This document shows positions 21,508 to 31,235 of a stretch of DNA of 64,000 nucleotides, one piece after another; position 1 is the stretch's first letter, and every line of letters starts with the position of its first letter. The notes under the pieces are model-generated. The model was not told where the DNA came from. It searched no databases and was given only the letters and a program-made list of their open reading frames with translations. Source of the stretch: Isoperla grammatica. Taxonomy: Eukaryota; Arthropoda; Insecta; Plecoptera; Perlodidae. A program made the translations under genes and the position numbers. Location of the stretch: contig OX246747.1 in assembly GCA_945910005.1 (NCBI GenBank), positions 38,438,190 to 38,502,189 of the forward strand, given 5' to 3'.

Positions 21508-23062
21508 TATGGTTCCCAACTCTAGAAAATAACATTCCGGGACAATAAGCGCAGGAAAAGGGAACGACCCAATGATACTACCGAACGCCCGCCGGAGGCC
21601 TATCACCGAAGGCTAAATTTTATGACCTTTTTTTCAAGATTTTTATTCAAAAATATGTTTTTAGTGCTTGACAAGACATATGCTAACAAGAATTCCAAAG
21701 AATTCAACGCATTCCTTTTGAAAAAAAATCTTTCACTTGCATCAGAGAATTAGAAATTAGGAGTCCACGTGCCTGTTTGAGTGTGCCTGTTGGTATTTTA
21801 ATAATTATTGTGGGACTATAACAATATTAACTGAAACCTTAAAATGATTAATAAAACATCGTGCATTTGAAAAAGTCAACTTTGAAAAACCATGATCACA
21901 TTAATTTTTATTAAGGCTGGGCATCGATGTAAATCGACAACATCGACATCGACGACAAATAATCGATGTCAAATCGCGATGTCGGAATATTTTCGACATC
22001 GACATCGAAACGAAAATAATCGACATCGTTTTTTTAAAAATTGATAATTAATCAATTATTAATAAAAAAACTTTGTCACCTGTTAAATGGAGGGATGACG
22101 ACGGTTAAGCATTTCACTAACCGGTTAATCGAACCGGTTTTTAATCAGTTAATAACGGCAACAAATCTCAGTTTTCGGCTGCAACGGGAGATAACTGACC
22201 TAGGCTAGCCTAGGCCTTCTAGGCCTACGTGACGGCCATGCGGGCCGGTCAGCTTATTTTTGTCGTCATAAACACAATTGTGGATATTGATTTCAATTTA
22301 TTTTAACGCAATATCCGATTGTAGAGGCTTTTTCAAGTCGTTTTTCATTAATCCGTTGTTGATTACTTGCTGCGTAGTGAACTGTCAACAAGCGGCCGCT
22401 TGCATTCCACTCGCCTGCGCGTCTATCGCGATCTCGCTTCCACTCACGCGTCCTGCGACTAGCGCTTTCTCTCTCTCTCTCACGGCGGCCGATAGCAGCC
22501 GACACGGCGAACTACTTTGTCGCGTCTCGCTCAGACCATTGTTCTCTCGCTCTTTCTCGTTCGGCCGCATCTGTTCTCACTTGCCGAGTGCCAGCGAACC
22601 AAGGGATGGCTCGCGCTGCAAATATTTGGGGAAGGGGGGGGCTTGAGAGTGTGCGGTATCCTATGATACGGGTCAGTTTGGACTAAAAGCGGCCGTGGAC
22701 GAATAACTATGACGCCCCGGCATAGTTGAAAGTTCCCATTTCTCCGTGAATTGACAATTGATTAGTTATTTAATTAATTGACGAAAAAATCGATTAAAAC
22801 CAAAAAAAATCGATGTCGAAAATCGTCACCGACATCGATTATTAATCGATTAATCGATGTCGACGCCCAGCCTTAATTTTTATCCATTCTCACTGCTCGT
22901 TTCGAGCTCACGTTTCGGGCGGCCGGGGTCGCGGGCAGAAGTAATTAACACTTTCATGCAATTCCGGGACATTTGCCGTCCCGGAATCAGTTTAATTTCA
23001 ACCAGGACAAGATCTTCAATTCCTGGTCTGTCCCGGTCAAACCGGGACGGTTGGGAACCCTA
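21508..23062. mobile_element. hAT-type element (outer), non-autonomous
   Basis: It starts TATGGTTCCCAAC and ends GTTGGGAACCCTA, between two perfect 8-bp copies of TCCAGGAA (21500-21507, 23063-23070). An 8-bp duplication and short TA..-type ends are the hAT hallmark. Inner repeats of ATTCCGGGAC and GTCCCGG are seen near both ends. No transposase frame was found. About 580 bp remain once the nested element is removed. Confidence 0.9.
21912..22875. mobile_element. hAT-type element nested in the outer hAT
   Basis: 964 bp, from TAAGGCTGGGCATCGATGT to its complement GACGCCCAGCCTTA, between two perfect copies of ATTTTTAT (21904-21911, 22876-22883). TAAGG fits the hAT terminal rule. ATCGAC/CGATGT repeats fill the subterminal regions. 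The centre is GC-rich (22200-22640), with open frames on both strands but no recognised transposase. Confidence 0.93.
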
Positions 23063-23379
23063 TCCAGGAAGCGGCTGCGTTGGGACTTAGTAACGACAAC
23101 GAGTGCAGTAAATCAGTAGTTAGTGCTATCTAGCGTACACACGCACGTTAGATAAGGTTGAGCCAGCCCGGGCCATTTATAAACATCATTTGTGTGGTTT
23201 TTATAGGTCGGCACGCCACTGGCGTACTTCGTGTATTTCGTGACATAAATTGGGACAACTTTACATATTTAGTCACCCCTAAGAGCGCACATAAGCTGGT
23301 GTGGACTCTATTTATAATATGACAACTTCTACTACTTCAACTTCTAGTTATATGACCACCATAACAAATATGACTGATT

Positions 23380-23545
23380 ATAAATAATCAAATTTTAAAA
23401 TATGAATAAGTATGATATGATTATAGGATGGAAAGGGGGTAAGGGATGGTCACATAGCAATGGAAGGAAATTAAGTGAATAAGTATGATATGATTGTCGT
23501 ATTTGAAAGGGGTAAGGAAGGGGTGGTCACATAGCAATGAAAGGG
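23380..23545 (+). repeat. Direct duplication of about 75 bp
   Basis: GAATAAGTATGATATGATT and GGTCACATAGCAATG each occur twice in the same order. Confidence 0.75.
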
Positions 23546-23916
23546 AGCATCAAACTAAGAAAATCTCAAATCTAACTGGTATTCCCACGAAAAATTATTA
23601 TTATACCAGTTGGTATTGCCTTTTGTGATCGTCACTGGATCCCGCCTCAAACAAGGCAAGCTGGGCCTTACACCCTCACACGGGGGTCAACGCACGAGGT
23701 GAGTACAATACCCAGCATTGATCCCATATCCCGGCTATAACAGGAACAACGGAGTCGTTATAGAGTAGAGTGTTTATTTACGTATCGGAAGGAGAACACA
23801 ATCATTGGGCGGGCGAGAGATGTGGGTATATAGGTGTTCAGTGTTCTGTTCTCTTGAGGGGTCAACGCTGTGACTCATGATGCTCCAGACACGTGCGCTG
23901 TGGGAGTAGCCGGCTT

Positions 23917-24297
23917 AAGAGGAAGGACTACTCGCCAATATTAAAACTCGCGAAATTACCGTATTTTCGTCATATCTCAATAACGCCACCCAATATCGAA
24001 AAAGTGGCAAATACTCTTATTTTGGATTCGTAAGAGCTCAATACCGTATGAAAAAGATTTATTAGTTTCCAGGACCTAATTATAATTATTATTTTGAATT
24101 TAATTAATGGACAAGTTAATTAAAAATTACAACTATAATAACTGCAATCTACGAAATCTTTTTCATATGATATTGAGCTCTCACGAATCCAAAATAAGAG
24201 TATTTGTCACTTTTTCGATATTGTGTGGCTTTATTGAGATATGACGAAAATACGGTAATTTCGCGGGATTTAATATTGGCGAGTAGTCCTTCCTCTT
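23917..24297. mobile_element. Long inverted-repeat element, about 380 bp
   Basis: Arms begin AAGAGGAAGGACTACTCGCC and extend past CTCAATA, with about 150 bp of pairing in each arm. TTA precedes it and TTA overlaps its right end. The superfamily is uncertain. Confidence 0.8.
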
Positions 24298-24424
24298 AGT
24301 GATACTTACTCGGTATAATGCTAATTAATTGTTTGGCGTTATCCCTGCTGTGGGTGCACATCGTTTGCTGTGCCCTTGTTCAGGTTGTAAGGACTGTTAG
24401 TAAGAAACAATTCGTCTTGTGATC

Positions 24425-24541
24425 GAGGAAAACTTCGGTAAAACACTTCAGTCAGGATTGCTGGTGGCCGGAATCGAAACGGTGATCTTCCGAATTAGTC
24501 TCACGTGTTACCTCTGAGCTGCCTTTATCGGTGACAATGTT
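24425..24541 (-). repeat. tRNA-derived SINE S2
   Basis: The minus strand reads GGCAGCTCAGAGGTAACACG, then CCGTTTCGATTCCGG, then AGCAATCCTGACTGAAG. This is the best-preserved S2 head. Confidence 0.7.
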
Positions 24542-24663
24542 TTTTTTACCTATTGCCACAGTAGGTTCGTTTGATTTACCAGCACTTTTTGCACTTTTTG
24601 CACTGTTCGCCATGGTCTATCATGGGATAGTGTATGGGGTACCTCTCCTCGTTTGTTAATTAA

Positions 24664-24854
24664 AGTTGAGAAACTGTAAGAATGACGGCCCCCTCCATAT
24701 CCCCTCCACAGCTACCCGACCCCCTCAACTCCGTGACAACCTGACAAAAGAAATACGTAACTGAAAATCAGTTTGTTTTTTCACGGAGTTGAGGGGGGTT
24801 GGGTAACAGTGGAGGGGACAAGGAGGGGGCCGTCATTCTTACAGTTTCTCAACT
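24664..24854. mobile_element. Palindromic MITE (family T1)
   Basis: Ends AGTTGAGAAACTGTAAGAAT and ATTCTTACAGTTTCTCAACT, with inner GACGGCCCCCT/AGGGGGCCGTC. A second copy is at 63612-63813. Confidence 0.88.
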
Positions 24855-24956
24855 ATAGTTCGATAACTGAACAAGATACACATTCAAAATACATAGATAG
24901 ATGTAGACATACAATTAAATCAATCAATAACTAGATAGATTTACTCCTGCACTCAC

Positions 24957-25085
24957 CATGCCGTGGCAAAGACTGACGGCTACAGACGAGTGCGGATCGT
25001 CCACAACACGACCCGTGTAAAAGCATCCGCCGGGTCTCAAACCCGGGTGCTCTCTGATTGTGGAGTTGTGCCAGATGTGTGTCAC
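24957..25085 (-). CDS. ADAMTS-like gene, prodomain exon (exon C)
   Basis: Coding exon of 129 bp, exactly 43 codons, phase 0 at both ends. The acceptor is GTGTTACAG (rc of 25086-25094) and the donor is GTGAGT (rc of 24951-24956). It continues exon B directly: VTHIWHNSTIREHPG, then GGCFYTGRVVDDP, then SSVAVSLCHGM. The pattern CFY.G.V.....S.V..S.C.G is the conserved second half of the ADAM/ADAMTS prodomain, with both cysteines present. The Asn-Ser-Thr gives a possible N-glycosylation site. It is the best-supported exon in the window. The next exon should begin in phase 0 with a 'TG.i.t..g.y.iePl'-like stretch. I did not find one between base 1 and 24950, so the following intron is long or the gene continues outside the window. 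Confidence 0.92.
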
Positions 25086-25426
25086 CTGTAACACATAACA
25101 CAGCCCAGTGTTACAAGCGATAGTCAGTGTTACAAGCGACAGTCAGTGGTAGAGACTCGGGGCTACTGATATGTGATAAGGAGATGTAGGTTCTGAGGGT
25201 TGATTCGGTCCTACTTCCAATGCAGATAGATCATGGTGGGCGGGGGGGGTTTAACTTCTGGAATTGATTCAAAAAATTGTACAAGACAGTCATTTTTAGC
25301 ACACTTTGTATTTTTCGTCACGTCAGTGAATGTATGTACCTAAAATGTTGTGTAGTTCCTACGGACCTACAAATAAAGGCAAATGGAAATACATTGGTGT
25401 GAAAGTCGTCCAATAAAAGATAAAAT

Positions 25427-25472
25427 GTCCCCCACTGAAAATCAGTTGTTGAAACTAAGTGGGTATTAATTT
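25427..25472 (+). repeat. SINE S1 3' fragment
   Basis: GTCCCCCACTGAAAATCAGT and AAGTGGGTA. It lies 9 bp before the hairpin. Confidence 0.5.
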
Positions 25473-25480
25473 AACGGTTG

Positions 25481-25604
25481 AGGGCGTATCTCAATGCTCT
25501 ATCTTGACGCTAGTCGACTAGCCTAGTGGACTAAAAGTCTTATTGTTACATTAGTCCACTAGGCTAGTCAACTAGCGTCAAAATAGAGCATTGAGATACG
25601 CCCT
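25481..25604. other. Near-perfect 124-bp hairpin in intron B-C
   Basis: Arms of about 54 bp start AGGGCGTATCTCAATGCTCT and pair with their complement, with two mismatches and a loop of about 15 bases. It may be a tiny MITE or an RNA hairpin. No clear target duplication is seen. Confidence 0.8.
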
Positions 25605-25657
25605 AAGTATGTGGTTAGCTGATCTTGGGGATGTGTTAAGTGACAAGTCTGGTTTAC

Positions 25658-25806
25658 CTGCAACTCCGGATGAACGAAGCCGGAGTCGTGAGTGAGCACG
25701 AGGTGAAACCGTCTTCCAAAGGCGGTGAACTGGTACTGAGGGTGCGGATCCCACACTTCCGCCATTTTATGTCTAAAATGACCAGAGTGATGACGTAGTG
25801 GAGGTG
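25658..25806 (-). CDS. ADAMTS-like gene, prodomain exon (exon B)
   Basis: Coding exon of 149 bp. The acceptor is TTCTTATTCCAG (rc of 25807-25818) and the donor is CAG|GTAAACC (rc of 25651-25657). It starts with two bases that complete the codon left by exon A, then has 49 codons and ends in phase 0. The peptide contains YQFTAFGRRFHLVLTHDSGF followed by VHPELQ. This is the reprolysin-type (M12B) propeptide signature of ADAM/ADAMTS proteins, where an 'AFG..f.L.L' strand precedes a hydrophobic 'l.P.l.v' turn. The prodomain keeps the secreted zinc protease latent and helps it fold in the secretory pathway. An internal ATG inside the exon (25765) makes the local open frame look like a gene start. 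The open frame above it and the acceptor argue for an internal exon. Confidence 0.9.
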
Positions 25807-25947
25807 CTGGAATAAGAAACTCTTATTGATACGATTCTTACGTATCTGTAAAACTACATTCAATATAACCTTCATAGTACGATGCGGCGTTAGAATACAG
25901 GTGATCTAGAAAAAGGATTCAAAATTGATTATATTAGGACAAAATTG

Positions 25948-26241
25948 ACCAATATTATTAAATATTTCTAAAATTTTATCAAAACAAAGCCATTTAGCAT
26001 CCATTTTTTGAGAATACTGGTAGGAATTAATAATATTCATTTTACAATTTTGAAATTGGATGTAAATTTAAAGAAACATATAAAATAAACAATAACCAAT
26101 ATTATTAAATATTTCTATAATTTTATCAAAACAAAGCCATTTAGCATCCATTTTTTGAGATTACTGGTAGGTATTAATAATATACATTCTACAATTTTGA
26201 TAGTGGATGTAAATTTAAAGAAACATATAAAATAAACAATA
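25948..26241 (+). repeat. Tandem duplication of 147 bp (two copies)
   Basis: ACCAATATTATTAAATATTT starts at 25948 and again at 26095, and both copies end AAAATAAACAATA. Copies differ by a few bases. It lies in the ADAMTS intron. Confidence 0.88.
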
Positions 26242-26970
26242 AATTCTTACGCTTTTGAAGCTATTTGTTTGTGTTAGATAAACACAAAAATGAGTGCACT
26301 GACAAGAAGAAAGAACAATAATTGATACATACATATTTTAATGTGATCTAGGATGGAATAAGAGGCAAAGATTTGATGAATGTTTCTATTTTGAAACGGA
26401 AAGGAGAAGTCGTGATCTTCCACACATAGAGAAAAATATGTAAACATCACTAATCAGCATCGGAAAGATAAATCTGTTCAGTCTGCACTGTTTATGAAGC
26501 GTTTTATTGAATTATGAGCACTGACTAAGCATAATATATATATACGAGATGACAACTGAACTATTGACCCCGATTAGAATTTAGCGAGGTTGATAACAAG
26601 TCACATTTGTTGTGAGTTTATTAAAAGCGGATGCAGAGTCAGAACTTAGTGACTAAATTTCCAGGAGACTTGATTAGAAATGATTATTCCTGCGGGCACA
26701 TCGACGCATTTACTGGATATGAATGTTCATTAGTCACAGAGTCCTAACCAAAGGTTAAAGGGAAATCTCTGCATTCCCAACTTAGTCATCCATCTCTATA
26801 AGTATCTGAGACACCAGATAGTTTACATTTCTCTGGCTGTATATGGTTAGATCAAGGATCACGAACGGGAGACGAAAAACATGGCAAAATGAAGGGCAGT
26901 AGAGATATCTTCTTTATTAAGAGCTTTGGCGGAAAATTGCGACAAAACTAGAAAATACGATTGCAAAGGA
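26242..26970. other. Intronic DNA, no feature recognised
   Basis: AT-rich intron A-B sequence. Confidence 0.5.
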
Positions 26971-26976
26971 AACTTA

Positions 26977-27123
26977 GAGCCGGTCTTATAATCTCCTAAT
27001 AAGAAAGTTATTTGTAGCAATTAAGCTATTTGGAAGATTTCAAGAGTTTCGATTGGTCGTTGCCATGGAGACAACAAGCTTTTCGACGAATAAATGGTTA
27101 TTGGGACATTGTAAGACTGGACC
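26977..27123 (+). mobile_element. Harbinger-like MITE H1 in the ADAMTS intron
   Basis: 147 bp after TTA, starting GAGCCGGTCTTATAATC and ending GACTGGACC then TAA. Confidence 0.85.
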
Positions 27124-27129
27124 TAAAAT

Positions 27130-27800
27130 TAGCACAATCATGGGGATATACATAGTGACGCAAGACACATCAATGACAGAAATTGTTCAATCGTGACTAC
27201 ATCAGATGCCTCGTGACACTGTCGATGTGGAAGTGCTTGTCATACACAGTCCACCAGAATTACTATGCAGAATATTATAATCTCGCGTATCGCACATCAC
27301 ACAAATCAATGATAACAAAGCCTACTACCTACCTACCTATACTACAAACTACAACATTAGCCGGATTAGTATTCAATCCGCGCGTTTACATATATAAACG
27401 AACACAGATAATCTCCCTCATTGTTCTGCGCTATCAATGCTCCGTGCATCTTCTACTGATGATTCCCCTCATACGTTATAATCAAGCAACTAACTCACCT
27501 CACTAATTGCAATGAACTCACACCAACAATGTATTCGATCCATATGTGAGACGAGTCTATTGTTACACATTATTAGTACGATGTTGTTTATGGGCAGATG
27601 ATGGTGGCGAGAATTGGATGACCTTATATGGTGATGCGTGGAGAAATGTATGCTCGACAAGTGGGATCGTGTGGTCCTATCCTAATTGTATTTTGTGCAG
27701 AGTGCAAGTACTTACTGCTAAGAAATTAAGGACAAAGGGGAGTAGACCTCGCTAAATTAACAGTATTTCATTAGCTTTGTTCGTTTGTCCTGTGATCATT
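27130..27800. other. Intronic DNA, short chance frames
   Basis: Plus frames at 27183-27506 and 27546-27755 have no recognised domain. The second ends KKLRTKGSRPR and could be a decayed transposon protein. Confidence 0.4.
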
Positions 27801-27851
27801 ACTCCAGGAGTACGGAATTACGAAAACCCCGTTTTTCTGTCCTGGAGTAAG

Positions 27852-29414
27852 CAGTGGCGGCCCGACCCCCTTGATATGCCCGGGGCCAAATTCGTAGCAT
27901 ATACCACCCACCACCGACTGCGTGGAAATCGACTTCGGGTGCGAATGAATGGGGGGCGTGGGGGGGATGCCCGCCCACAATAGCGCCGCAGGCGAAAGAG
28001 TTTTTTTAATGTGGATTTAAGCGTTTGTAGAGGAGTAGAGACAGTCTGGAAATGTGTAACTCGTGTTTGCTTTTCAGGTTTTCTTCCATTGTAAGTGTCA
28101 TGCATAGATGCGTGGCTCTTAAATAATTTCATACTTTTGATTCTTTGAAAAAGTGGAAAATGTTCATAACACGTTATTAGTTTAGAATGAAATAAAAAAA
28201 AGTGGTTGGGTGGTTCATCTTTTATTTTATTTTTGTCCAAATCATAAAACAAATCCCTCTCAACATTAATAAAAGGCAGACTGGACATAAGGTCTTGGCC
28301 TAAAGACGACCGAAATCGATTTTTGCCTATTTTAAGTTTAGAAAAAAACTCGTTCACGTGACTTTTTTACGTTATGTGGGCCCGAGCACCCTCGAGCTGG
28401 GGACCCTCCGCGATCGCGGACCTGCGGACCTGGCCAGTCCGGGCGTGTATGTAATATTGACTATTCATTTATTGTAGACAATTAATATGGGATTTAAAAC
28501 AAGATAACTGGATTTTATCAGTATACGAATTTAGGTATTCTAGACAGTATTCATAATGGCGTAATGGGATGGGGTGAAGATTCGAAGTCAGGAGGGTTGT
28601 GGGGCGATTCCACGGCTACCAGAGGTGGTTATTTCACGTTTTATACACACATTTAAAAAATAAAACTTAAGTTATCGGCGTAACAAAATGAATATGTTTA
28701 ATATTTACAAATAACATTGCCAAACTTGAATCTGACTTTACCTGATTATGAAAAAAGGTTAATGGTTTTTTATAAACATAGTGGCACTACGCTTATGATA
28801 ATATTTCTTTCATGTTGGTGCAGCTCTATATTTCGTAATGTTAAACGCAGGTTAAAAGTTCACTCATGAAAACTCTGATATTTGTATAAATATGGCAAAG
28901 TATACAAGTTGGCCAAACAGAAGGGGACCCTCCACTTGTGATTTTGACACTTATTTAAACAGCAGAATTTTGGAGAGCAGTGTCGACCTGGAAGCGAACT
29001 CATCAATTTCAGCGTCGATGTCGATCTTAATGTCTGATTCACAAGATAGTATCATAAGGGTAGTCCATTGGGGGTGGACAGTAATAGGACGCTCGCTACA
29101 GGCACGGCCCTCTATTTTCTTTTAAGCGCGCAATTAGAATGTTTTGTTTGTAAATCGTTTTGGCTTTTAAGGAAAGATGATTTTGTACTCTATTTTACGC
29201 CAAGTTGTTGTATTAGAAGTGTTTCTGTAGTAGTATTCTGTAGATACGCATTATGATATTCTGTACAACTCATTTTGTTTTACAATAACCTGTTTAATTT
29301 ATGGTTTCGACCAACTATACCCACCCACCCAACCACGCACCCTCCCAACCACCCACCCACACCTTAATGCTCGCGGGGCCATGGCCCCAAATGTATATGG
29401 TCGGGCCGCCACTG
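27852..29414 (-). mobile_element. hAT-type element with transposase remnant, in ADAMTS intron
   Basis: 1563 bp, with 16-bp ends CAGTGGCGGCCCGACC and its exact complement, between perfect 8-bp duplications GGAGTAAG (27844-27851, 29415-29422). A transposase C-terminal frame remains on the minus strand at about 28216-28357. The rest of the coding region is gone or decayed, so it is non-autonomous. Confidence 0.93.
28216..28357 (-). pseudogene. hAT transposase C-terminal remnant
   Basis: The frame reads FSKLKIGKNRFRSSLGQDL, then MSSLPFINVERDLFYDLD. This follows the end of hAT-family (dimerisation region) transposases, where 'lk..lR..lg...l..La.l.iE......d.d.....' is conserved. It sits in the correct orientation and near one end of the element. 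No intact upstream catalytic part was seen. Confidence 0.6.
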
Positions 29415-29422
29415 GGAGTAAG

Positions 29423-29945
29423 TGTGATGGGAGTAGCTGCGACAAGTTCTTTTGTCCAGTGGTAACATACTACAACTGTGATGGGAGTCAGGTTTTTACA
29501 CCTGCTTCCCGAGTAGGAGTAGGAGGAACAACTGAAACGATCTCAACTGTGACAACTCTGTTTTTTTGTCCAAGTGGGAGTAACTGTGATTTCTACTCCC
29601 ATATCCGTTACAATGACGTATTTCCGGATTACTCCTGGCGTAAAATACTCCTGTTGAGGCAGGACAAACCAACAAACCTATTGATATCCTGAGATCACTT
29701 CCAGATATTCCTCCATGCCCCCCTTTTATTTTACTATCATGTATTTTAGAATAATTGAAAGTTTTTTAATTCTTTGTTTAGCTGATACAAAACCAGATCG
29801 TGCATTAAATCACTTTGTTCATTCAATTCTTGTAGCGTTCTTAAGGTATAAATAAAATTCCGTTCATTTTACTTGGTACTACTACTTTTAGCTCTACTTT
29901 TAGCTACTTTTAGCTTGCATGCGAGCTAAGGATGCGAGCTAAAAG
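29423..29945. other. Intronic DNA, GGGAGTA-rich
   Basis: Repeated GTGATGGGAGTA and related inverted ACTCC motifs on both sides of the hAT element (27798-27851 and 29415-29650) suggest the hAT landed in an older inverted-repeat element. Confidence 0.4.
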
Positions 29946-29948
29946 TAT

Positions 29949-30177
29949 GATCCCCCATCTGCCGCACACACACATGCTATACATCGCGTACAGATAAAAG
30001 GTGTTCCTCAAGGAGTGTTTCTGTCACCTCTCCTATATCCCACATCTGCCGCACATACACAAGAAAAGGTGTTCCCCAAGGAGTGTTTCTGTCACCTCTC
30101 CTATATCCCACATCTGCCGCACATACACAAGAAAAGGTGTTCCCCAAGGAGTGTTTCTGTCACCTCTCCTATTCAAC
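29949..30177 (+). repeat. 68-bp tandem repeat derived from a LINE reverse-transcriptase motif
   Basis: Units start at 30000, 30068 and 30136, with a partial unit before. Each contains GGTGTTCCCCAAGGAGTG, which in the plus frame reads GVPQGVFLSPLL, and the last unit continues to LFN. This is the conserved reverse-transcriptase block 'GvPQGs.LSPlLFN' of LINEs. The unit length is not a multiple of three, so the frame rotates and no protein is made. The array ends four bases before the exon A splice junction. Confidence 0.85.
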
Positions 30178-30181
30178 TCAC

Positions 30182-30349
30182 CGCCAGTGTCCGCGTTCTC
30201 GTCGCTGTTCAGCCATTGGTCGGGACCGTACAGTTTATCCTCCTCGTGTAGGGGTAGCGACGAGATCTTGAGAGGTTTGACGTACTCCACTTCTCTACCC
30301 TCGATATCGTCGGCGATACTCAGTTGTTTCACCTTGGATGTCGCACTGC
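30182..30349 (-). CDS. ADAMTS-like gene, upstream prodomain exon (exon A, partial gene)
   Basis: Internal coding exon of 168 bp. On the minus strand it follows a pyrimidine-rich acceptor ending in TTTTCAG (rc of 30350-30356) and ends at a strong GTGAGT donor (rc of 30176-30181). Both borders are phase 1, so it carries 55 whole codons. The peptide is hydrophilic and includes VEYVKPLKISS and LYGPDQWLNSDEN. The first of these sits where ADAMTS prodomains have their 'YE.v.PvrvD' start. Its last base (G) and the first two bases of the next exon (CA) complete an Ala codon, so the two exons join in frame. The exon supplying the start codon and signal peptide was not found. The donor is abutted by a LINE-derived tandem repeat and a SINE lies about 65 bp upstream of the acceptor. 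Splice signals and phase are seen directly. Membership in the ADAMTS gene is inferred from order, strand and phase. Confidence 0.75.
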
Positions 30350-30414
30350 CTGAAAACACGAGAAGAAACAACATTCGTTTAGATTTGCTTGTACAGGGGT
30401 CGAATTAAATAATT

Positions 30415-30680
30415 ACACATTTAGAGTCTACCCACTCAGTAATGAAACTGATTTGCAGTGGGGGACTTTAATTTAAAGTGACTAAACCAACCCTGTAGGC
30501 TTCGAACACCATCGACGAGTGAGCGATAGCCAATCAAAGATCGACATTTCAAATACGAAACATATGAATCAGTGATTGGACAGTGCGAACACCTGCGGAC
30601 AAATCAACAAGGCCGATTCAGAACAACTTTGAATTTATTGAGTGCTTCGTTGCTAGGACGGCTCCAAAGTCACCGTTTAC
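30415..30680 (-). repeat. SINE S1 near full length, upstream of exon A
   Basis: Complete order from CACATTTAGAGTCTACCCAC to CTCCAAAGTCACCGTTTAC. Its end is about 65 bp from the exon A acceptor. Confidence 0.85.
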
Positions 30681-30689
30681 AAAACCACC

Positions 30690-30710
30690 CCCCCCCCCCC
30701 AAAAAAAAAA
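30690..30710. repeat. C-run then A-run
   Basis: CCACCCCCCCCCCC followed by nine A. Confidence 0.8.
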
Positions 30711-31039
30711 TTCTCAAATTCTCTAACCATCCTCTTACAAATAAACACTTTTGTGACGAGTGACTGAAGTTGCCCAAACCTCTCATGAGTCCAATAGTAA
30801 TTTAGTAATTTTCAACTACTCTTGTTCCAACCATCTACTAGAAACAGCTTATTAGTGAAAACACAGCGAGCGTGACTAATGAGGCTTGTGCATTCTACTA
30901 AGCGGACGACTGTCTTTAAAAAATGTATAATAGAACTTGAAGAATATGTTGATTTTCGATGAACCAGCGCTCATGAAAGCGGCAGTAGCAGTTAAGGATC
31001 TGTGGTCGGCATGGTATAGTCTCGTTGAGACTAGTATAC

Positions 31040-31188
31040 GATTGTACCGGCTGTGGTTGTACAGCCTAGGGTTGTACCAGTAGCGATTGTCTTGACCGCG
31101 ATTGTACCGGCTATGAATGTACCAACTGTAGTTGTTCTGACTAGGGTTGTACCGGCAGCGATTGTCGTGACCGCGATTGTACCGACAC
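31040..31188. repeat. GATTGTACCGGC-type minisatellite
   Basis: GATTGTACCGGCTGTGG and GCGATTGTC.TGACCGC blocks recur in two to three diverged units. Confidence 0.7.
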
Positions 31189-31235
31189 GGGCACTCACGA
31201 GTGAGCGAGAGAACGCCAGACGACCTTCCCATCAA

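Larger units (their letters stand above)
24957..30349 (-). other. Visible span of the partial ADAMTS-like gene
   Basis: Exons A, B and C are collinear on the minus strand, with introns of 4375 bp (25807-30181) and 572 bp (25086-25657). Phases are 1-1, 1-0 and 0-0, so all joins stay in frame. The larger intron holds a Harbinger-like MITE, a complete hAT element and a 147-bp tandem duplication. The smaller holds a 124-bp hairpin and a SINE fragment. The gene is incomplete at both ends within this window: no signal peptide, catalytic zinc motif (HExxH) or thrombospondin module was seen. Confidence 0.8.

Noticed and set aside
22278..22646. 122-residue plus frame with hydrophobic start
   Set aside because: It sits in the GC-rich centre of a nested hAT element, with competing frames on the other strand and no domain I recognise.
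24303..24375. Possible next ADAMTS exon on the minus strand
   Set aside because: A GTAAGT donor and a phase-0 open stretch exist (QTMCTHSRDNAKQLIS), but the acceptor is weak and the peptide lacks the expected 'TG....g.y.ieP' pattern.
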